Under the pieces are notes generated by a model, which saw nothing but the letters and a program-made list of their open reading frames with translations, searched no databases and was not told where the DNA came from. 64,000 bases of DNA from assembly GCA_023974075.1 (NCBI GenBank), contig CM043798.1, positions 19,375,441 to 19,439,440 of the forward strand, given 5' to 3'. Shown here piece after piece: positions 42,832 through 55,069 of this stretch. How positions within the stretch are numbered: the stretch's first letter is position 1; every line of letters begins with the position of its first letter. A program made the position numbers and the translations under genes. Source of the DNA: Chaenocephalus aceratus. Taxonomy: Eukaryota > Chordata > Actinopteri > Perciformes > Channichthyidae.

Positions 42832-45817
42832 GAATGCGAGTTGGAGAGAGGGGAAAAAATAACCCAAGTCGAAACTACTCACTAATTATTTCAAGGACCT
42901 TATTAACGGTCCTCTGTTTGATTCAGCTGAAGCCTAAGCCCGACGTGAGTCTGTTTACTTATTGGAAACGTTGTAAAGCAGCGACCCGCATTAACGTTTA
43001 GTTGTTGCATACATTATTTCCATTCATTGGACTGGATTTAATTACCGGGGTACATTTTTATTCTTTAAAGTGATGTACGCTTTTGATTTCACCCATGTTC
43101 TAAAATGCAGTTATTTGGTGTTATATAGGGCATAATTGTGGAACTGGTTGCTAAAACTCCTTTTGTAAACAAACCAACGTCACAGGGTTAAAGGGCAGGT
43201 CTCGCTGTAGTGTGCTCGCTTTTGTTCACTGGGTGGTCCGGGTACACGTTGCAAGTCCACAGTTGTTTTACACTGTAATCGCAAGGTGTGGCTGTGATTT
43301 AAAGGTGTCCTTTTTATTTGTATTGTTATTTTCACCTACATTTGCTGATGTTTTTGTTTTTCTTCTCTCCGTTTTGTTGACTCTCTTTACTAGTGTATTG
43401 CATGAATATAGTCATTGGTTTAGCATAAGGATTATAGTTCAAACACATTATTAATAAAGGGACAGTGTTTGAGGTTAGGGGTGCGTATTGTGATCTCAGG
43501 GAAAGCTAGGAAGCTTTGGGAGTCTTGTGTCGTTTCTCTAGAGAGGATGATACTGAGGATAATGGGGAGGGTGGGATTGATGTTTTTACTTTTTGCTTTT
43601 TTGTCTGTTTTTACTTGGTCTCTGTTTGTCGTATTACGGTTGACTATAGTTGCAATGCTAATTCAAATGTATCACCAAAAGTACCACGTTATTCTTCATA
43701 TTTCCCCCTCCGGTAAATGTTGATGGCATTTCCTACTTCCTCAACTTGGAGAAAGGATAGATGCAATATTAATCTTATCAGCTGGAATGTTAGAGGACTT
43801 AATCACCCAACCAAACGTAACAAAGTATTCTCCCATCTCTCACAACTCAAAGTGAACATTGTGTTTCTCCAAGAAACACACCTCAAAATTCAAGATCATC
43901 CTAAAATTAAGAGAGATTGGGTGGGACAAATGTTTAATTCTAAATGTAATAATAAAGTTAGGGGTACTGCGATTCTTGTTCATAAATCAACTCCGTTTGT
44001 GGTCTCTGATGTAACCGCTGATCCAAGTGGCCGTTATGTAGTTGTGGTGGGCTCATTATTTAACACCCCTCTAATTTTAGCTAATGTGTATGCCCCCAAT
44101 TGTGACGATAGTGATTTTTTTCGAACATTTCTTCACTCATTACCTTGTATTGATACTCACCAATTAATACTGGGGGGTGACATGAATACGATTATGAATC
44201 CTGCATTAGACTGTTCCTCCACAAGAGCCTCACCAGTCTCAAAGTCCTCTCTAGTTTTACAGTCATATTTGGATACCTATGGGGTTGTTGACGCTTGGCA
44301 ATTTCTTTTTCCATCGACTAGGCAATACGCCTTTTTTTCTCCAGTGCATCAAACGTATTCGCGTATTGATTATTTTTTTGTTGACAAAAAGCTATTATCT
44401 AATGTCAAAGCATGCACATATAATAGTATTGTGATATCTGATCATAGTCCTCTGCTTTTAGAGCTCAGTTTCCCAAATCAAAACTCAGTTTATTCATGGA
44501 GGTTTAACGCTCTCTTGCTATCTGATGAGGGATTTGTTCAGTACATTTTGAAGCAGATTGATATTTTTCTCAAAACAAATATAACTACTGAAGTTACTTA
44601 TAGTACCATCTGGGAAAGTTTGAAGGCGTTCTTAAGTGGCCATATAATTTCTTACTGTTCGTTTATGAAAAAACAAAAACGTTTAATTGAATTAACTGAT
44701 GCCATAATGAAATTAGATCATCAACACTCAGCCACTCCTTCTCCAGATCTTTACAAGCAAAGGCTTAATTTACAAACAGAATTTAATCTACTTTCAACTG
44801 AACAATCTGAAAAAATGCTGCTAAAGTCTAGACGATTATGGTATGAGCATGGGGAAAAAGCCTCCAAATTGTTAGCCCACCAGCTACGTAAATCGGAATA
44901 TACACATATAATCCCTGAAATCAAAACACAATTTGGACATATTACAAAAGATAAATGAGAGTTTTTAATACTTCTATTCTAACCTTTATAAATCTGGCTC
45001 GTTAAACAAACCTGAGCTATTGGACACATTTTTTGATAAATTGCCAGTTCCGACCATGGACTCGCATAGTAAAGGTAAACTAGAAAATCAAATTACCCTG
45101 GAAGAAATTAAAATGGTCATCAAGTCAATGCAAAGTGGAACATCTCCAGGCCCAGATGGGTTTTCCGTAGAATTTTTCAAAGCATTTAGTGAGAGCATAT
45201 CTCCACTTTTACGAGAAATGTATATAGAATACTTTAACTCAAAATGTCTCTCCCCTACACTTGAGCAAGCAACAATCTCACTTTTTTTGAAACCAAATAA
45301 AGTCCCACTAGAATGTTCCACTAGAATGTTCCTACATGGATCGGATTTCGAGGCGTAGTCGTGGGGGAGGGGGTCTGCAGTTCGGTGGACTAAGGATTGC
45401 ACCACTGCTTTTTGCAGATGATGTGGTTCTAATGGCTTCATCGGTCTGCGACCTTCAGCACTCACTGGATCGGTTCGCAACCGAGTGTGAAGCGGCTGGG
45501 ATGAGGATCAGCACCTCCAAATCTGAGGCCATGGTTCTCAGCAGGAAACCGATGGACTGTCCACTCCAAGTAGGGAATGAGTCCTTACCCCAAGTGAAGA
45601 AGTTCAAGTATCTCGGGGTCTTGTTCTCGAGGGAGGGAACAATGGAGCGTGAGATGGGCCGGAGAATCGGAGCAGCGGGAGCGGTACTGCAGTCGCTTTA
45701 CCGCACCGTTGTGACGAAAAGGGAGCTGAGCCAGAAGGCAAAGCTCTCTGTCTACCGGGCCATTTTCGTTCCTACCCTCACCTATGGTCATGAAGGATGG
45801 GTCATGACCGAAAGAAC

Positions 45818-48475
45818 TAGGGATGCACCGAAAATTCGACCACCGAAAATTATCGGCCGAAAATGGTTAAAAAGGCCCTTTCGGCTTTCGAAAAAATATC
45901 ACCGAATGTCAGAACAGGCAACCTAACGTGTTGTTGTGATGACGTAATAAAGACGCGGCGGCGAGGCAGGGACCATGCTCACGGCTGGCTCACAGTCAAC
46001 ATGTCTGCCGCTTGGAGATACTTCACAATATCAGATAAAGAGTCGCGGATTGCGATTTGCAAAACGTGTTCAGCTGACATTTCTCGAGGGGGTGTAACTT
46101 CAAAGACTTTCAGCACTTCGGGATTACTCCATCACCTGAAATCTAAACACCCGGACCAATATACGGAGTATGATGAAATCACCAGCGCACAGAAAAAAAA
46201 AGTCCTTCCCAGCACCCCGACTCCTTCTGTGGCGGACCTTTTTGAAAAGATTAAAAAGTTTCCCAGTGATGGTCCTAAGGCACAGGGCATTACTCGGAAG
46301 TTAATGGAATGCATCGCCATGGACGATCAACCGTTTTCTGTCGTACAGGACGTTGGATTTCGTAGGCTTATTGAGCATATTGATCCACGTTATTCCTTGC
46401 CTAGCAGACGACACTTAGCAGACGTGTGCTTACCTGAACTGTACAATGTCGTTGCTAATCACATCCATGAGCTCTTGGCTACAGATATTACAGCCATCAG
46501 CTTCACGACAGACATATGGAGCTCAGACGTAAGCATCACCAGTATGCTCAGTCTAACTGCACAATGGATCGACAAGGATTTTAAACTGCAAAAGATTCTG
46601 CTGCATTCGCAAGAGTTTAGGGGGTCTCATACAGCACAGTCCATCTCGTTGACATTCACCAATATGTTCGACACATGGCATATCGACCGACCTAAAGTGC
46701 ACGCAATAGTCACTGATAACGCACGAAATATAACTAAAGCTATAGAAGAATGCAATCTGAGTGGAATACGCTGCATGGCCCACACTCTGCAATTAGCTGT
46801 GAACGAGGGAGTGTTGGCTCAACGCAGCGTAAAAGATCTGTTGGCCATAAGCAGAAAGATTGTTGGTCACTTCAAACACTCTCAACTGGCCTATTCTCGC
46901 ATTGAGCCAATACAAGATGAGCTTGGAGTAACAACAAAACGGTTCCAACAAGATGTGAGTACACGGTGGAACAGTACATATTATATGCTGGAAAGCCTCT
47001 TTGCTCAAAAGCGAACCTTGGCTACATACAGCGCAGATCATGATCTCCCCGCATCATTCACTCCAAACCAGTGGATCTTAATGGAGAACATTCTCTCCAT
47101 TCTTGCCCCATTCGAACAGCTAACTAGAGAGATTAGCTCATCTGACGCATCGGTGGCAGACGTCATCCCTTTAAATGCGGCTCTAAAGCGTCTTCTAAGG
47201 AAAGAGGTTGAAACGGACCGTGGAGTAAAAACTATGAAAAGTACACTCTTGGAGTCTGTCAACACACGTTTTGCTGATATTTACTCTGATCCCCTGTACT
47301 GTATCGCGACTGTACTTGACCCGCGATATAAAGACAATTATTTTGATGCGGGGAAAAAGCAAAGCGCACGAGACATGATCCAGGCTGTGTTGGATAAGGA
47401 GAACCCACGAGAGGAGGCTGCTGCGCACAGCACAGGAGACGTGACGCAGACCACAGAAAAAAGGGCTCGTCTGTCTACAGCAGAGGAGGAGGAGGAGAGG
47501 GGGCAACCACCCTCGTTGTCTGATATGTTCAACGAGATCATGGAAGAGAATACTACCCCAAATAGGTAGGCTACTCTGTTCTGACTTGGTTACTTACTGT
47601 ACTATGTGCTACTGAATGTGATATTTATTAGTACTGTATGTGCTGCTATGTAATATGCTCTTAATGTTGTAATTTCTTTTGACATGTCAGATGATTTTAT
47701 TTGTCTGCCAAGTGATCTGGCATGCGTAAATATACATTTGACTAAATGTTAATTATGCACTGTCCCTATTTTAAATACAATCTTATTCTCTCAAACCTCT
47801 CAAATGCCAGGCTGGTGACAAGCTCAACCGCTCAACAGTTAGATGATTATCTCTCAGAAGTACCCATCCCCAGAAGCGAGAACCCTCTTGGATACTGGAG
47901 AAACAAACAAGACCGCTTTCCTGACCTGGCCAAGGTGGCACGCAAGTATTTGAGTGCTCCATGCACAAGCACTGACAGCGAGAGACTGTTCAGCGCTGCC
48001 TCTCATGTGCTTGATGAGAACAGGAACAGACTCATGGCTGATAAAGCAGATAAGCTACTGTTCATTAAAAAGAACCTCCCACGTTTCCTTAATAAGTAGA
48101 CAAGGCTGGCTTATCATAGGCTTATCATAAGCTTTCATTTGTAAATACTATAGTTACATTCATGTGGATTTATCCAGTTTGCACATTTGTATGCATGCAC
48201 TTATAGGTGCATTTGTTGTTGTTGTTGTTGACACTATTTTGTTGTAGGCCTACTGGCCTAGATGTTTATGCTGTTTTAAAGCCCCTTGGCTTTGTTCTGA
48301 ATGCACTTTGTTGTAGTTATTATCCTACAGAGAAAATAAATGTACAAATGTTCAAAAGTGCTGAATAAATGTTTTATGGACCCATAATAGTGATTATTAT
48401 TTAAGTTATGTTTTGCCATAATCATGTCTATTTCCATAATCAGGTAGCTGAACAACATTGGTAAAAAATGTATAC

Positions 48476-48508
<33 letters not shown>

Positions 48509-48609
48509 CTATTAATCATTTTCGGCCTTTCGGCATTCGGTTTTCGGCCAACTGTTTCCTATTTTCGGTATCGGTTTCGGCCAAGAATTTCCCATTCGGT
48601 GCACCCCTA
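45818..48609 (+). mobile_element. hAT transposon, 2.8 kb, apparently complete
   Basis: The ends are TAGGGATGCACCGAA and (reverse complement) TAGGGGTGCACCGAA, one mismatch in 15. The 8-bp duplication GAAAGAAC is exact (45810-45817 and 48610-48617). Both subterminal regions are crowded with CCGAAA/TTTCGG motifs, likely transposase binding sites. It carries one transposase gene with a single intron and no disabling change that I can see. A TA microsatellite lies at 48477-48505. Confidence 0.93.
46001..48099 (+). CDS. hAT transposase (BED finger, ZBED-like), two exons
   Basis: I choose the ATG at 46001 (MSAAWRYFTISDKESRIAIC); the frame is open further upstream but that part overlaps the element end. 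Exon 1 is 46001-47565 and exon 2 is 47811-48099, joined NTTPNR/LVTSSTAQQ in frame to give 617 residues. A BED-type finger comes first (CKTCSADI...LLHHLKSKH). The RNase H-fold catalytic region includes SFTTDIWSSDVSITS and HAIVTDNARNITKAI, each with a candidate catalytic aspartate. The C-terminal hAT dimerisation region is YLSAPCTSTDSERLFSAASH. It cuts and reinserts the element with 8-bp duplications. No stop or shift interrupts it. Confidence 0.9.
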
Positions 48610-49805
48610 GAAAGAACGAGATCGCGGATACAAGCGGCCGAGATGGGTTTCCTCCGCCGGGTGGCTGGTGTCTCCCTTAGAGATAAGGTGAGAAGTTCGG
48701 TCATCAGGGAGGGACTCGGAGTTGAGCCGCTCCTCCTTCGCGTCGAAATAAGCCAGTTGAGGTGGTTCGGGCACCTAGTTAGGATGCCACCTGGGCGCCT
48801 CCCTAGGGAGGTGTTCCAGGCACGTCCAGCTGGGAAGAGACCAAGGGGTAGACCTAGGACCAGGTGGAGGGATTATATCTCTTCGCTGGCCTGGGAGCGC
48901 CTTGGGATCCCCCAGTCAGAGCTGGTTGATGTCGCCAGGGAAAAGAAAGTTTGGGGCTCTCTGCTGGAACTGCTACCCCCGCGACCCGACCATGGATAAG
49001 CGGGAGAAGATGGATGGATGGATGGATAAAATGTTCCTCCTACCGCCCAATATCGCTCTTAAATGTTGATTTTAAAATATTGTCAAAAACACTTGCTCTC
49101 AGACATGAACAGTATCTGCCCTTGATCATCTCTTCAGACCAAACAGGATTTGTGAAGGGTAGACAGGGCTTTTTCAATTTACGTAGGCTTTTTAATATTA
49201 TGTATACCCCATCGTCCCCACTACCTGAGATAGCCTTATCGCTAGATGCTGAAAAAGCATTTGACCGGGTGGAATGGGATTACTTATATTACACCCTCGA
49301 TACATTTGGACTGGGCCAGAATTTTATTTCATGGATAAAACTCCTATATAACTCACCCATGGCTCGGGTTAGGACAAATGCCACGCACTCCCAGTATTTC
49401 CCTCTCAATCGTGGGACCAGACAAGGATGCCCCTTATCTCCACTTCTATTCGCAATATGTATTGAACCATTAGCAATTAAACTACGAACTGACAACAGAG
49501 TTAAAGGAATCCAACGGGCAAGCAAGGAGCACAAAGTGTCATTATACGCCGATGATCTTTTACTCTACATTTCTGACCCTATAAGCTCTCTTCCCCATGC
49601 ACTTGCAATTTTTCAGGATTTTGGTAGTATCTCAGGTTATAAATTAAATGTAAACAAAAGTGAACTACTCGCCATAAACTCTAAAGCCAGAGGAATTTCA
49701 TTTGAAACATTTCAATTTAAGGTAAAAACTGATCATATGACGTATCTGGGCATCAAGGTTACTAATCTGTATAGAAAGTTATTTGAGGAAAATGTTACCC
49801 CCCTT

Positions 49806-51685
49806 CAGTGGCGGCTGGTGTAAAATATTTTTGGTGGGGCTGTTGATATAGTGAGTAAACATTTTTTTTTTGGGAGAAATGACCCCTTAAATTAGGACTT
49901 CTGGTGATGTAATGGCGCGGAGCTCGCTTTAATGCTGCGTTCAGACCGGACGCGATGCGAATATTCGCTTCGCTCTAAACGCTCCTCTCGCATTGCTCTA
50001 GTCGCTCGAGTTTCACCGCGGCTGCCAGCTGTGTTTACTCGCATCATTCAAACAAGACGCGCTCGGGAGCTACAACTACAACAAAATGAACATATTTTAC
50101 CATGATTAAATTGTAATACACGTTTCTAAATGATGCCGACGTAACAACATACTGATACCGATTAGTAAAAACCATGAATTAATGCTTTGACATGTCTGCA
50201 GACAGACGGCAGGCGAAAAACCTTTTAGAATGCTTGTTTTCTGAATGGAGATTGGGTCGACCAGGCTAAACTAACGTTGTATATGCTCACTCCACACTCA
50301 TAACAACTGCCTACAGACATAAATAAACCAGCGACTGTTTTCGCCATGACACAGACAGTGCCGAGCCGTGCGGGGCCCGTTTTTGGTTGTGTTTCCACTT
50401 GGCCTAGTACCGGCTAGCGGGTCCTAATTCACAGTTTTTCTGGCCCCATAAAATCGTGGTTCTAGGGCCAGGAACAACCAGGCTGAGTCGGGCTGAGTAT
50501 GCTAAACTAGAGAGAGAATCGCTGGCAAGGGGGCGACAACTACAACAAGATGAACATATTTTACCGTGACTTAATTGTAATACACGTTTCAAAATGATGC
50601 CGAATTAACAACATACTGATACCGGTTAGTAAAAACCATGAATTAATGCTTTGACAAGTCTGCAGACAGACGGCAGGCGAAAAACCCTTTTAAAATGCGT
50701 GTTTTCTAAATGGAGCTTGGCTAAGCTAACGTTATATATGCTCCGACCGTCCACGCTCACAACAACGGCCTATAAATATATAAATAAACCAGCGACTGTA
50801 TTCTCCATGACACAGACAGTCTGTGGTTTGTACTTGTTTAACTTTTGTCTAGTTTCTGAACAGATCGTATCTGTCCCCGGCTGTTTGAAGAGCAAGCATG
50901 GGAAACAAAAGACAGCATTTACCTGTTTGCATCCAGCTAGCCATGCCTTTCTGGTGTACCAGCTACGTGAGAAGCCTCGTTGATACGTTGTGTCTTTTTC
51001 ACGAGCTTGATATATACAAATCGGGTTGGTCCGGTCCAAGGTCTTTAAGCAACACTTTATCTCCCAAACTTCTCCTTTCGAAAGGATTGGAGATTAGCTC
51101 TTGAACGGAATTGGGTGGGGACCGAGGTCCGGCGACTCCACCTGCACACGAAGCCATTCTCCTCCAACTACTGCGTCACCTTGGTCACTCACGAGTCTAA
51201 AAAACAACTCACGTCAACGCACGTAAGCAACGTCAGCACGTAAGCAACGTGAGCGCCCTCGTGACCAAAATATTTGACGGCGCTGATTGGCTGAAATTAT
51301 GTTTCGGCGGCACAGTTTACGATTGAGACTTTTGCAACGTGCTGGTTGCTGCTGTTTGGCTCGGGGGCTCCTTGCACGGCGCCCGGTAATGATAAACTAA
51401 TGCCACGGGCAAGGCCAGGCAGGAAACATGTGACTTATCAGTAACTTTAGACATCGTAACACAATTTTAAACGAGATTTTATTGTAGATTATATATTTTA
51501 CTGATACCAATTGTATGATATTTACCTTGTTCATTACAAATAAAAATATAAAATATATATATTTTTTAAATATTCTTTTTTTAAATATATATTTTTTTAA
51601 TTTTATATTTTTTTTAATATTTTTTTTTGTATGTGGGAAGAGGTGGGGCGCCACCCCTAGCACCCCTATGGGCCGGCCGCCACTG
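49806..51685 (-). mobile_element. hAT (ZMYM/TTF-type) element, copy 1, 1.88 kb
   Basis: The ends are CAGTGGCGGC and its reverse complement, flanked by the exact 8-bp duplication CCCCCCTT (49798-49805 and 51686-51693). It interrupts L1 ORF2. An internal stretch is directly duplicated (about 50061-50360 and 50536-50825), with another repeat (50388-50535) between the copies. It carries only the start of a transposase on the minus strand. Confidence 0.92.
50770..51039 (-). pseudogene. hAT transposase N-terminal fragment, TTF finger
   Basis: On the minus strand one frame reads RGFSRSWYTRKAWLAGCKQ and then VNAVFCFPCLLFKQPGTD, the start of the TTF-type zinc finger of ZMYM1-like hAT transposases. 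A possible donor at CAG/gtaaat lies inside this stretch but the open frame continues through it. The catalytic part is missing. The homologous piece at 17224-17559 has lost 5 bases. Confidence 0.6.
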
Positions 51686-52160
51686 CCCCCCTTCTTGAAC
51701 GTACTAAGAAAGATTTTCAGAGATGGGACAATCTCCCATTATCGCTAATTGGACGCATTAATGTAGTAAAAATGAACACGCTACCTAAATTCTTATATCT
51801 GTTTCAATGTATTCCAACTTGTATACCAAAAAAGTATTTGAATACTCTGGACAAATATATTTCTGCATTTATTTGGAATAATAAAACCCCGAAGATTCGT
51901 AAAGATTTCCTTCAGAGAACAAAACATTCAGGAGGGCTAGCCCTACCCAATTTCCAATTATATTATTGGGCGGCGAATGTACGGAGTATGCTCTATTGGC
52001 TAAGTGCTCCTTCTACAGAGACACCATGCTTGGATTCCTATTGAATCGGCTTACTGCGGTAGAACTTCATTGCCGGCTTTGCTTGAATCAGCTCTTCCAT
52101 TGGAATTGTATACCTACAAGAGTAATCCATTAGTATATCATTCTCTTAGAATCTGGGTAC

Positions 52161-52405
52161 AGTGCTCTGAACCGTCTACGAACTGGGGTCGGTCGCTTTA
52201 AAACCTCGATGAAGACGTGGGGCTTGGCGGACAGTGCGGCATGCAAGTGCGGTGACCCTGAGCAGACCGCTGTCCATATAATCACCATCTGCCCCTTATA
52301 TAGACCACCCTCGGAAGCCAGCCTCTTCAACCTAGGACCAGAGATGCGGGCATGGCTACACGACACCGAGTTGGACATCTAACGTTATACGAAAGAAGAA
52401 GAAGA
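52161..52405 (+). mobile_element. LINE 3' fragment with GAA tail
   Basis: A frame without ATG reads ALNRLRTGVGRFKTSMKTWG, then ACKCGDPEQTAVHIITICPL (a C-x-C...H...C knuckle), and ends WLHDTELDI-stop near 52381. A GAAGAAGAAGAA tail follows. It is the extreme C-terminus of a non-LTR element of the I/Jockey-like group, inserted in L1 ORF2. Confidence 0.7.
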
Positions 52406-53338
52406 AACGGTTTGGATTACATATGTCTCTACGATCACCGATTTACTCAAACCATATGTTCCCACCCTCTGTGATGGATTCTGCTTTTAAGATCTGGAAT
52501 AATGGGGGAATACGTAGTTTTGATCTGTAGTTTTGATCTGTATATAAACAAGGTATTTGCCTCATTTAGTCAGTTGACAGAAACATTTTGTATTCCACCC
52601 GGCCATCTTTTCAGATATTTCCATATTCGAAATTTCACACGTAGCAAATACCCACAGTTTCCAAATAAACCAGTGGAAACAACCTTAGACAGAATTCTTG
52701 AAATAAATGTGCAGAATAGAGGAGTAATTAGGGTGTTGTATAATGTACTTTCCTCCCTGCATTCTCCCTCTCTTTCGACAATCAGATCTCAGTGGGAAGA
52801 TGATCTAGCATTTGAAATAACAGATGATAATTGGCAGTTCATCCTTCAAAGAGTTCACTCTTCCTCAATTTGTGCCAGACATGGCCTTCTCCAATTCAAG
52901 GTATTACACCGCTTTCATTTATCAAAGGAAAAACTAGCAAAGATGTATCATGGGGTAGATCCCTTATGCAACAGATGTAAGTCAGTAACAGGGTCCCTCA
53001 TCCATCCTTTCTGGACATGTACAAATCTTCATAATTATTTGACATCCATATCCAAGATCTTTAAAGTAAAATGTAGCCCTTCTCCTCTTACTGCAATTTT
53101 TGGAGTCGTCCCGGACGACATTGTCCTTTCCAGACATTATTCAAACGCTGTTGCTTTTGCTTCCCTAATTGCGAGGAGACTTGTACTTATGAGGTGGAAG
53201 CAGGAGGCGTCTCCCACTGGGTGACAGAACTTATGATGTTTCTACACATGGAGAAAATAAAGTGTACTTTGGGTGGCTCCACTTGTACATTCTAGAGGAC
53301 CTGGCAACCATTTTTAACGTACATGGAAAGTTTGAAAC

Positions 53339-53673
53339 TGTCAGTCGAGTGAAGGAAGCAGGACCCAAATGCAGATAACTTTTGAGAAACCCTTTATTTC
53401 AAGGATAATGCCAAAACACGGAACACTCACCGGTGAACTCAGTCACCAACAAACAACGACCCAACACTGAACACAGAAAGAGCCAAGACTAAATACAGGG
53501 AGGGGTAATCACGACAACGAGAAACAGCCGGGCAGGGGAGGAGAAACACAAGGACAACAGGTGAACACAATCGGGTAATCAGGGAGGGAAACAGACAGGC
53601 AGGAATAACCCCAGGACAAGAAAAACACCAACACAGACAAAACTACAAACGTGACAACATGAGAATCGTGACA
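53339..53673 (-). repeat. 3' LTR (335 bp)
   Basis: It is nearly identical to 56392-56773 apart from small indels: the other LTR has CACGG where this has CAG near its start, and about 40 extra bases near 56652-56700. An antisense AATAAA (TTTATT) is present near its start. Confidence 0.9.
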
Positions 53674-53899
53674 GAACCCCCCCCTCAAGGGACGGATTCC
53701 AGACGTCCCTAAAAAAAAAAAAACCCCACAAAAGTACAAAACCTCAAGCAGGGTGGGTGGAGGGGTTCTGGAGGAGGGACACACAACTAGGGCCACCAGG
53801 GTGGGTGGAGGGGTTCTGGAGGACGGGTCTTGGGCTGACAGCCCAGGAACACAGCGGAGGACCAGGAAGGGGTCTCGGGCGGACGGCCCGGGGGGCAAG

Positions 53900-54340
53900 G
53901 TAGAGTCCAAAAAGGGGGATTCGAGCGGACTGCCCGGGGGCAAGGCAGAGGACCAGGAAGAGTCAGGGGGCCGGGCCCGAGGGCGAAGGAAACGGCAGGA
54001 AGAGTCAGGGGGCCGGGCCCGAGGGCGAAGACCGCGGCTCTCAGGGGCCGGGCTCGAGGGCGAAGACCGCGGCTCTCAGGGGACCGGGCTCGAGGGCGAA
54101 GACCGCGGCTCTCAGGGGACCGGGCTCGAGGGGGGCCGGGCTCGAGGGCGAAGACCGCGGCTCTCAGGGGACCGGGCTCGAGGGCGAAGACCGCGGCTCT
54201 CAGGGGACCGGGCTCGAGGGCGAAGACCGCGGCTCTCAGGGGGTCGGGCTCGAGGGGGGCCGGGCTCGAGGGCGAAGACCGCGGCTCTCAGGGGGTCGGG
54301 CTCTCAGGGGGTCGGGCTCGAGGGCGAAGACCGGACAGCT
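53900..54340. repeat. Minisatellite array 1 in the LTR element
   Basis: About ten copies of a ~33-36-base unit contain CGGGCTCGAGGGCGAAGACC and CGCGGCTCTCAGGGG. On the plus strand they encode GRARGRRPRLSGD-like repeats (frame 53753-54526), on the minus strand other repeats; none has the look of a selected gene. Confidence 0.9.
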
Positions 54341-54489
54341 CCGGAGGCCGGGCAGGAAAGCGCTGATGGGACAGCTCCGGAGACCGGGCAGGACCCGGTG
54401 TCGGCCGGACAGAAACCGGAGCCGGTCGGACAGGCTTCGGCAGGATCCCCCACGGAAGAGGACCAGGAGTTGGCAGGAACCCCGGCGAG

Positions 54490-55060
54490 ACAGGTGATGA
54501 CATGGGGCTGGCAGGGCCCCCGGTAGAACCTCCAACGGCACGGGATATAGGGTTGGCAGGACCCCTGGCAGAAGAGTATTCTGCGGGACCTCCAACGGGA
54601 CAGGACATAGGGTTGGCAGGACCCCCGGTAGGAGAGTAGTCGGCGGGGCCTCCAACGGCACAGGACACAGGGTTGGCAGGACCCCCGGCAGGGGAGTAGA
54701 CGGTGGGACCTCCAACGGCACAGGACACAGGGTTGGCAGGACCCCCGGCAGGGGAGCAGACGGCGGGACCTCCAACGAGACCGGACCTAGGGTTGGCAGG
54801 ACCCCCGGCAGGAGAGTATTCTGCGGGACTTCCAACGGCACGGGATATAAGGTTGGCAGGACCCCCGGCAGAAGAGTATTCTGCGGGACCTCCAACGGGA
54901 CAGGACATAGGGTTGGCAGGACCCCCGGTAGGAGAGTAGTCGGCGGGGCCTTCAACGGCACAGGACACAGGGCTGGCAGGACCCCCGGCAGAAGAGTATT
55001 CTGCGGGACCTCCAACGGGACAGGACACAGGGTGGCAGGACCCCCAGCGGAACCTCCAAC
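54490..55060. repeat. Minisatellite array 2 in the LTR element, 60-bp unit
   Basis: About nine copies of a 60-base unit contain GGGTTGGCAGGACCCCCGGC and GCGGGACCTCCAACGGCAC. Because 60 is divisible by three, two different minus-strand frames stay open over the whole array (54236-55015 with LPGVLPTLCPVPLEVP, and 54288-55028 with GGPANPVSCAVGGP). Confidence 0.9.
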
Positions 55061-55069
55061 AATACTTGC

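Larger units (their letters stand above)
45340..48999 (+). pseudogene. Rex3 reverse transcriptase C-terminus, split by hAT
   Basis: The first part reads GLRIAPLLFADDVVLMASSV (catalytic FADD), FKYLGVLFSREGTMEREMGR and FVPTLTYGHEGWVMTERTR. The frame then meets the hAT insertion. After it the protein continues AAEMGFLRRVAGVSLRDKV, LRWFGHLVRMPPGRLPREV, RPRGRPRTRWRDYISSLAW and ends PPRPDHG-stop. Apart from the insertion the frame is undamaged, which suggests this copy is young. Confidence 0.85.
45327..49029 (+). mobile_element. Rex3-type LINE, 5'-truncated, with a hAT inside
   Basis: The two parts 45327-45817 and 48618-49029 form the C-terminal part of an RTE-clade reverse transcriptase. The 3' end is very short and made of GATG repeats (GATGGATGGATGGATGGAT), which is the mark of Rex3. 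It is inserted in L1 ORF2; a doubled ACTAGAATGTTCC at its left edge (about 45309-45335) may be a remnant of the target duplication. Confidence 0.85.
43717..53224 (+). pseudogene. L1 ORF2 (endonuclease and reverse transcriptase) in pieces
   Basis: The APE endonuclease is at 43717-44958 (INLISWNVRGLNHPTKRNK, FLQETHL, LGGDMNTIMN, YSRIDYFFV, ISDHSPLLLEL). A stop and shift follow, then TSPGPDGFSVEFFKAF to about 45326. The reverse transcriptase resumes at 49030 with SYRPISLLNVDFKILSK, ALSLDAEKAFDRVEWDY, GTRQGCPLSPLLFA and SLYADDLLLYISD, up to 49805. It continues at 51694-52160 and 52407-53224, ending with a zinc-knuckle region CNRCKSVTGSLIHPFWTC. Nicking by the endonuclease and copying by the polymerase drive L1 movement. 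Four insertions plus several shifts make it inactive. Confidence 0.9.

Noticed and set aside
43212..43723. Hydrophobic frames between L1 ORF1 and ORF2
   Set aside because: T-rich L1 spacer sequence gives chance membrane-like peptides; no conserved start or domain.
51480..51660. Gene for a small lysine/phenylalanine-rich protein
   Set aside because: The frame is a product of A/T homopolymer-rich sequence near the end of the hAT/ZMYM-like element.
54236..55028. Two overlapping minus-strand proteins of about 250 residues and a plus-strand protein at 53753-54526
   Set aside because: All are translations of tandem repeats whose unit length is a multiple of three; no start context, no domain, and frames overlap on both strands.
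54490..55060. CRISPR-like array
   Set aside because: The 60-bp units are contiguous with no unique spacers, the context is a vertebrate LTR element, and no cas genes exist here.
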